Origin: Anaerolineae bacterium
Lineage (GTDB): Bacteria; Chloroflexota; Anaerolineae; Anaerolineales; Villigracilaceae
Reading direction: 5' to 3'
Assembly: GCA_003141915.1 (NCBI GenBank)
Contig: PLNY01000440.1
Location: 1 to 7,277, forward strand
Length of the DNA stretch: 7,277 bases
Both the position numbers and the translations under genes were made by a program. Below the pieces are notes generated by a model. That model saw only the letters and a program-made list of their open reading frames with translations, was not told the origin of the DNA and did no database searches. This document shows positions 5,943 through 7,277 of this stretch, piece after piece (within the stretch, counting starts at the first letter, position 1; each line of letters starts with the position of its first letter).

Positions 5943-7277
5943 CTATCTTCCCTTTCGACTTAATACGGTTCCAATGGTACGCAGAACAATCGCAATATCC
6001 ATCATCAACGAACGGTGCTTGATGTAATATAGATCATATTCCAGCTTGACCACCGTTTCCGTTACATTAGCAACATAACCATAATTGATCTGCGCCCAAC
6101 CGGTGAGGCCCGGCTTGACCAGCAAACGCGCCCGGTAAAAAGGAATCTGCTTTTGAAATTCAGCGACCAATTCCGGTCGTTCCGCACGCGGGCCAACCAA
6201 ACTCATCTCGCCATTCAGGACATTCCAAAACTGCGGCAATTCATCTAAACGGGTTTTGCGCAAGAAATTTCCCACGCGTGTCACACGCGGATCGTTTTCC
6301 ACAGCAAGCCTTGCTTCGCCATCCGCCTCCGCCGATTGTTGCATGGTGCGATATTTATAAATTTTGAAAACTTGTCCGCCCTGTCCCAGCCGAGACTGCG
6401 AATAAAAGATCGGAAAACCACTATCAATCCTGGTGGCGATTAGAATAAACGGAAAACTGATTCCAAAAAACAATAACCCAGCCGCCCCGCCCACCATGTC
6501 CATCAAACGCTTGACCAATTCATAAAACCGGCTGACCCGCATTTCATCGGTGAAAGAACGGATCATCCAATCAGCCTCCAGATGATGAACAGGAACGCGT
6601 CCGGCCATTTCTTCGTAAAGGATCGGCATGCGCGTCACTTCGATGCCGCGCTCCTGCGCGTCGAGAATGGCTTGAAAGGTTTCACCGCGAATTTCGCCAG
6701 TAATTGCAATCGCTATATCGGAAACATGAAGATCCTCTACAACACGCAGAAGATGACGGCTTGAACCCATCACCGGAAAACCTTCAAAAGTATGTTTGGA
6801 TTTATGCGGATCATCGTCAATAAAACCGATCAAAGTAAATGGCGGCGGATTCAGCTTATTGAACGTCCGCGCCAGGGCAAGGCCGGCCTTGCCTGCGCCA
6901 ATGACCAGGACGCGTCGCATCAGCCCAGGCGCGTTATAGAGTCGAATATATAACGCGCGCCATCCCAGAGTCAGCAGGGATGTAGCAATAAGAAACGCTC
7001 CAAACCCAATGCGGGGCAGATCATTCGGATCATGAGTCGTAATAAAGAACAAAGAATAAACCACGATTCCAATAAAGGCCGCAATGGCAATGCCTCGCAA
7101 AGTCTTGCGCCAATCCGCGGCGATATGAGGATCATATAGATTGACCATCAGAAGTAACCAGCCAAGCGGCAGAAGATAAAACCATAGCGGAATCTTAACG
7201 CTGAGCGCCACTAAGGTCCACGCACGATCCGACTTAAGATGCATTGAGAGCAATTTGTAAAGATATAGTCTCCAAGT
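5943..7277 (-). CDS. Polyprenyl-phosphate sugar-1-phosphate transferase (WbaP/ExoY/WcaJ-type), 5' end beyond the window
   Basis: Membrane enzyme that transfers a hexose-1-phosphate from a nucleotide sugar to undecaprenyl phosphate, the initiating step of exopolysaccharide, capsule or O-antigen repeat units. 444 residues are visible, open to base 7277. Counting from that edge: hydrophobic segments at about 29-47, 62-80 and 91-108, a Rossmann-like CoA-binding domain with GAGKAG at 127-132, the YEEMAGRVPV linker at 221-230, then the bacterial sugar transferase domain from about 253, with a membrane segment at 263-281, KYRTM at 308-312, DELPQ at 345-349, GPRAERPE at 362-369 and KPGLTGWAQI at 388-397. 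Most relatives read GPRPERPE, so A365 is a mild variation. TTG at 7253 or ATG at 7244 could start the frame, but the first membrane helix expected before the L-Y-D helix is then missing, so I treat the gene as cut by the edge. It would be the first visible gene of the operon. Confidence 0.88.
   Translation of the reverse strand, partial: TWRLYLYKLLSMHLKSDRAWTLVALSVKIPLWFYLLPLGWLLLMVNLYDPHIAADWRKTLRGIAIAAFIGIVVYSLFFITTHDPNDLPRIGFGAFLIATSLLTLGWRALYIRLYNAPGLMRRVLVIGAGKAGLALARTFNKLNPPPFTLIGFIDDDPHKSKHTFEGFPVMGSSRHLLRVVEDLHVSDIAIAITGEIRGETFQAILDAQERGIEVTRMPILYEEMAGRVPVHHLEADWMIRSFTDEMRVSRFYELVKRLMDMVGGAAGLLFFGISFPFILIATRIDSGFPIFYSQSRLGQGGQVFKIYKYRTMQQSAEADGEARLAVENDPRVTRVGNFLRKTRLDELPQFWNVLNGEMSLVGPRAERPELVAEFQKQIPFYRARLLVKPGLTGWAQINYGYVANVTETVVKLEYDLYYIKHRSLMMDIAIVLRTIGTVLSRKGR
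5950..5953 (-). promoter_or_regulatory. Shine-Dalgarno-like AGGG for the TTG-initiated epimerase gene
   Basis: AGGG within the purine run AAAGGGAAG on the minus strand ends eight bases before the TTG at 5941 and overlaps the final codons of the sugar transferase gene. It supports TTG as the real start. Confidence 0.5.

Noticed and set aside
7244..7253. Start of the sugar transferase at TTG 7253 or ATG 7244
   Set aside because: The frame remains open to the window edge and the expected first membrane helix would be missing, so the gene more probably begins outside the window.

Overview
The window is one tightly packed, all-minus-strand gene block with no non-coding stretch longer than about 30 bases. 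Transcription runs from the right edge to the left. The genes in transcription order are: a membrane sugar-1-phosphate transferase (5943-7277, 5' end beyond the edge), a UDP-sugar 4-epimerase-like SDR (5000-5941), a large membrane CapD/WbpM-type nucleotide-sugar 4,6-dehydratase (3129-5012), two tandem FemAB-family aminoacyltransferases (2105-3097 and 960-2105), and a D-cysteine desulfhydrase-like PLP enzyme (1-940, 3' end beyond the edge). Junctions are +1, -13, +31, -1 and +19 nt. There is no room for internal terminators, and no promoter is evident, so all six genes are probably one transcript that starts and ends outside the window.

How the genes fit together: the epimerase and 4,6-dehydratase remodel UDP-activated (probably N-acetylated) hexoses. 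The sugar transferase loads the first sugar phosphate onto undecaprenyl phosphate, which starts a repeat unit for exopolysaccharide, capsule or O-antigen-like glycan. FemAB proteins transfer amino acids from aminoacyl-tRNA, classically to peptidoglycan lipid II. Two copies in a polysaccharide operon suggest either peptidoglycan cross-bridge synthesis or aminoacylation of an amino sugar in the surface glycan. The link of the PLP enzyme to this pathway is unclear.

The most unusual feature is in the FemAB pair. Four short repetitive or palindromic elements of different kinds sit in frame inside these two genes: a 9-nt repeat x7, a 7-nt repeat x4, another 7-nt repeat x4, and a 28-bp imperfect hairpin. 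I saw no comparable repeat in the other four genes. Comparing the paralogs shows that one element is a clean insertion of about 24 residues and two others replace conserved family segments.

Organism: no RNA gene or other decisive marker is present. The FemAB style, the CapD variant with GHGENSIF, the frequent TTG starts, the short tandem repeats and the roughly balanced base composition remind me of Anaerolineae-type Chloroflexota. This is a tentative impression only; an environmental bacterium is all that can be stated safely.
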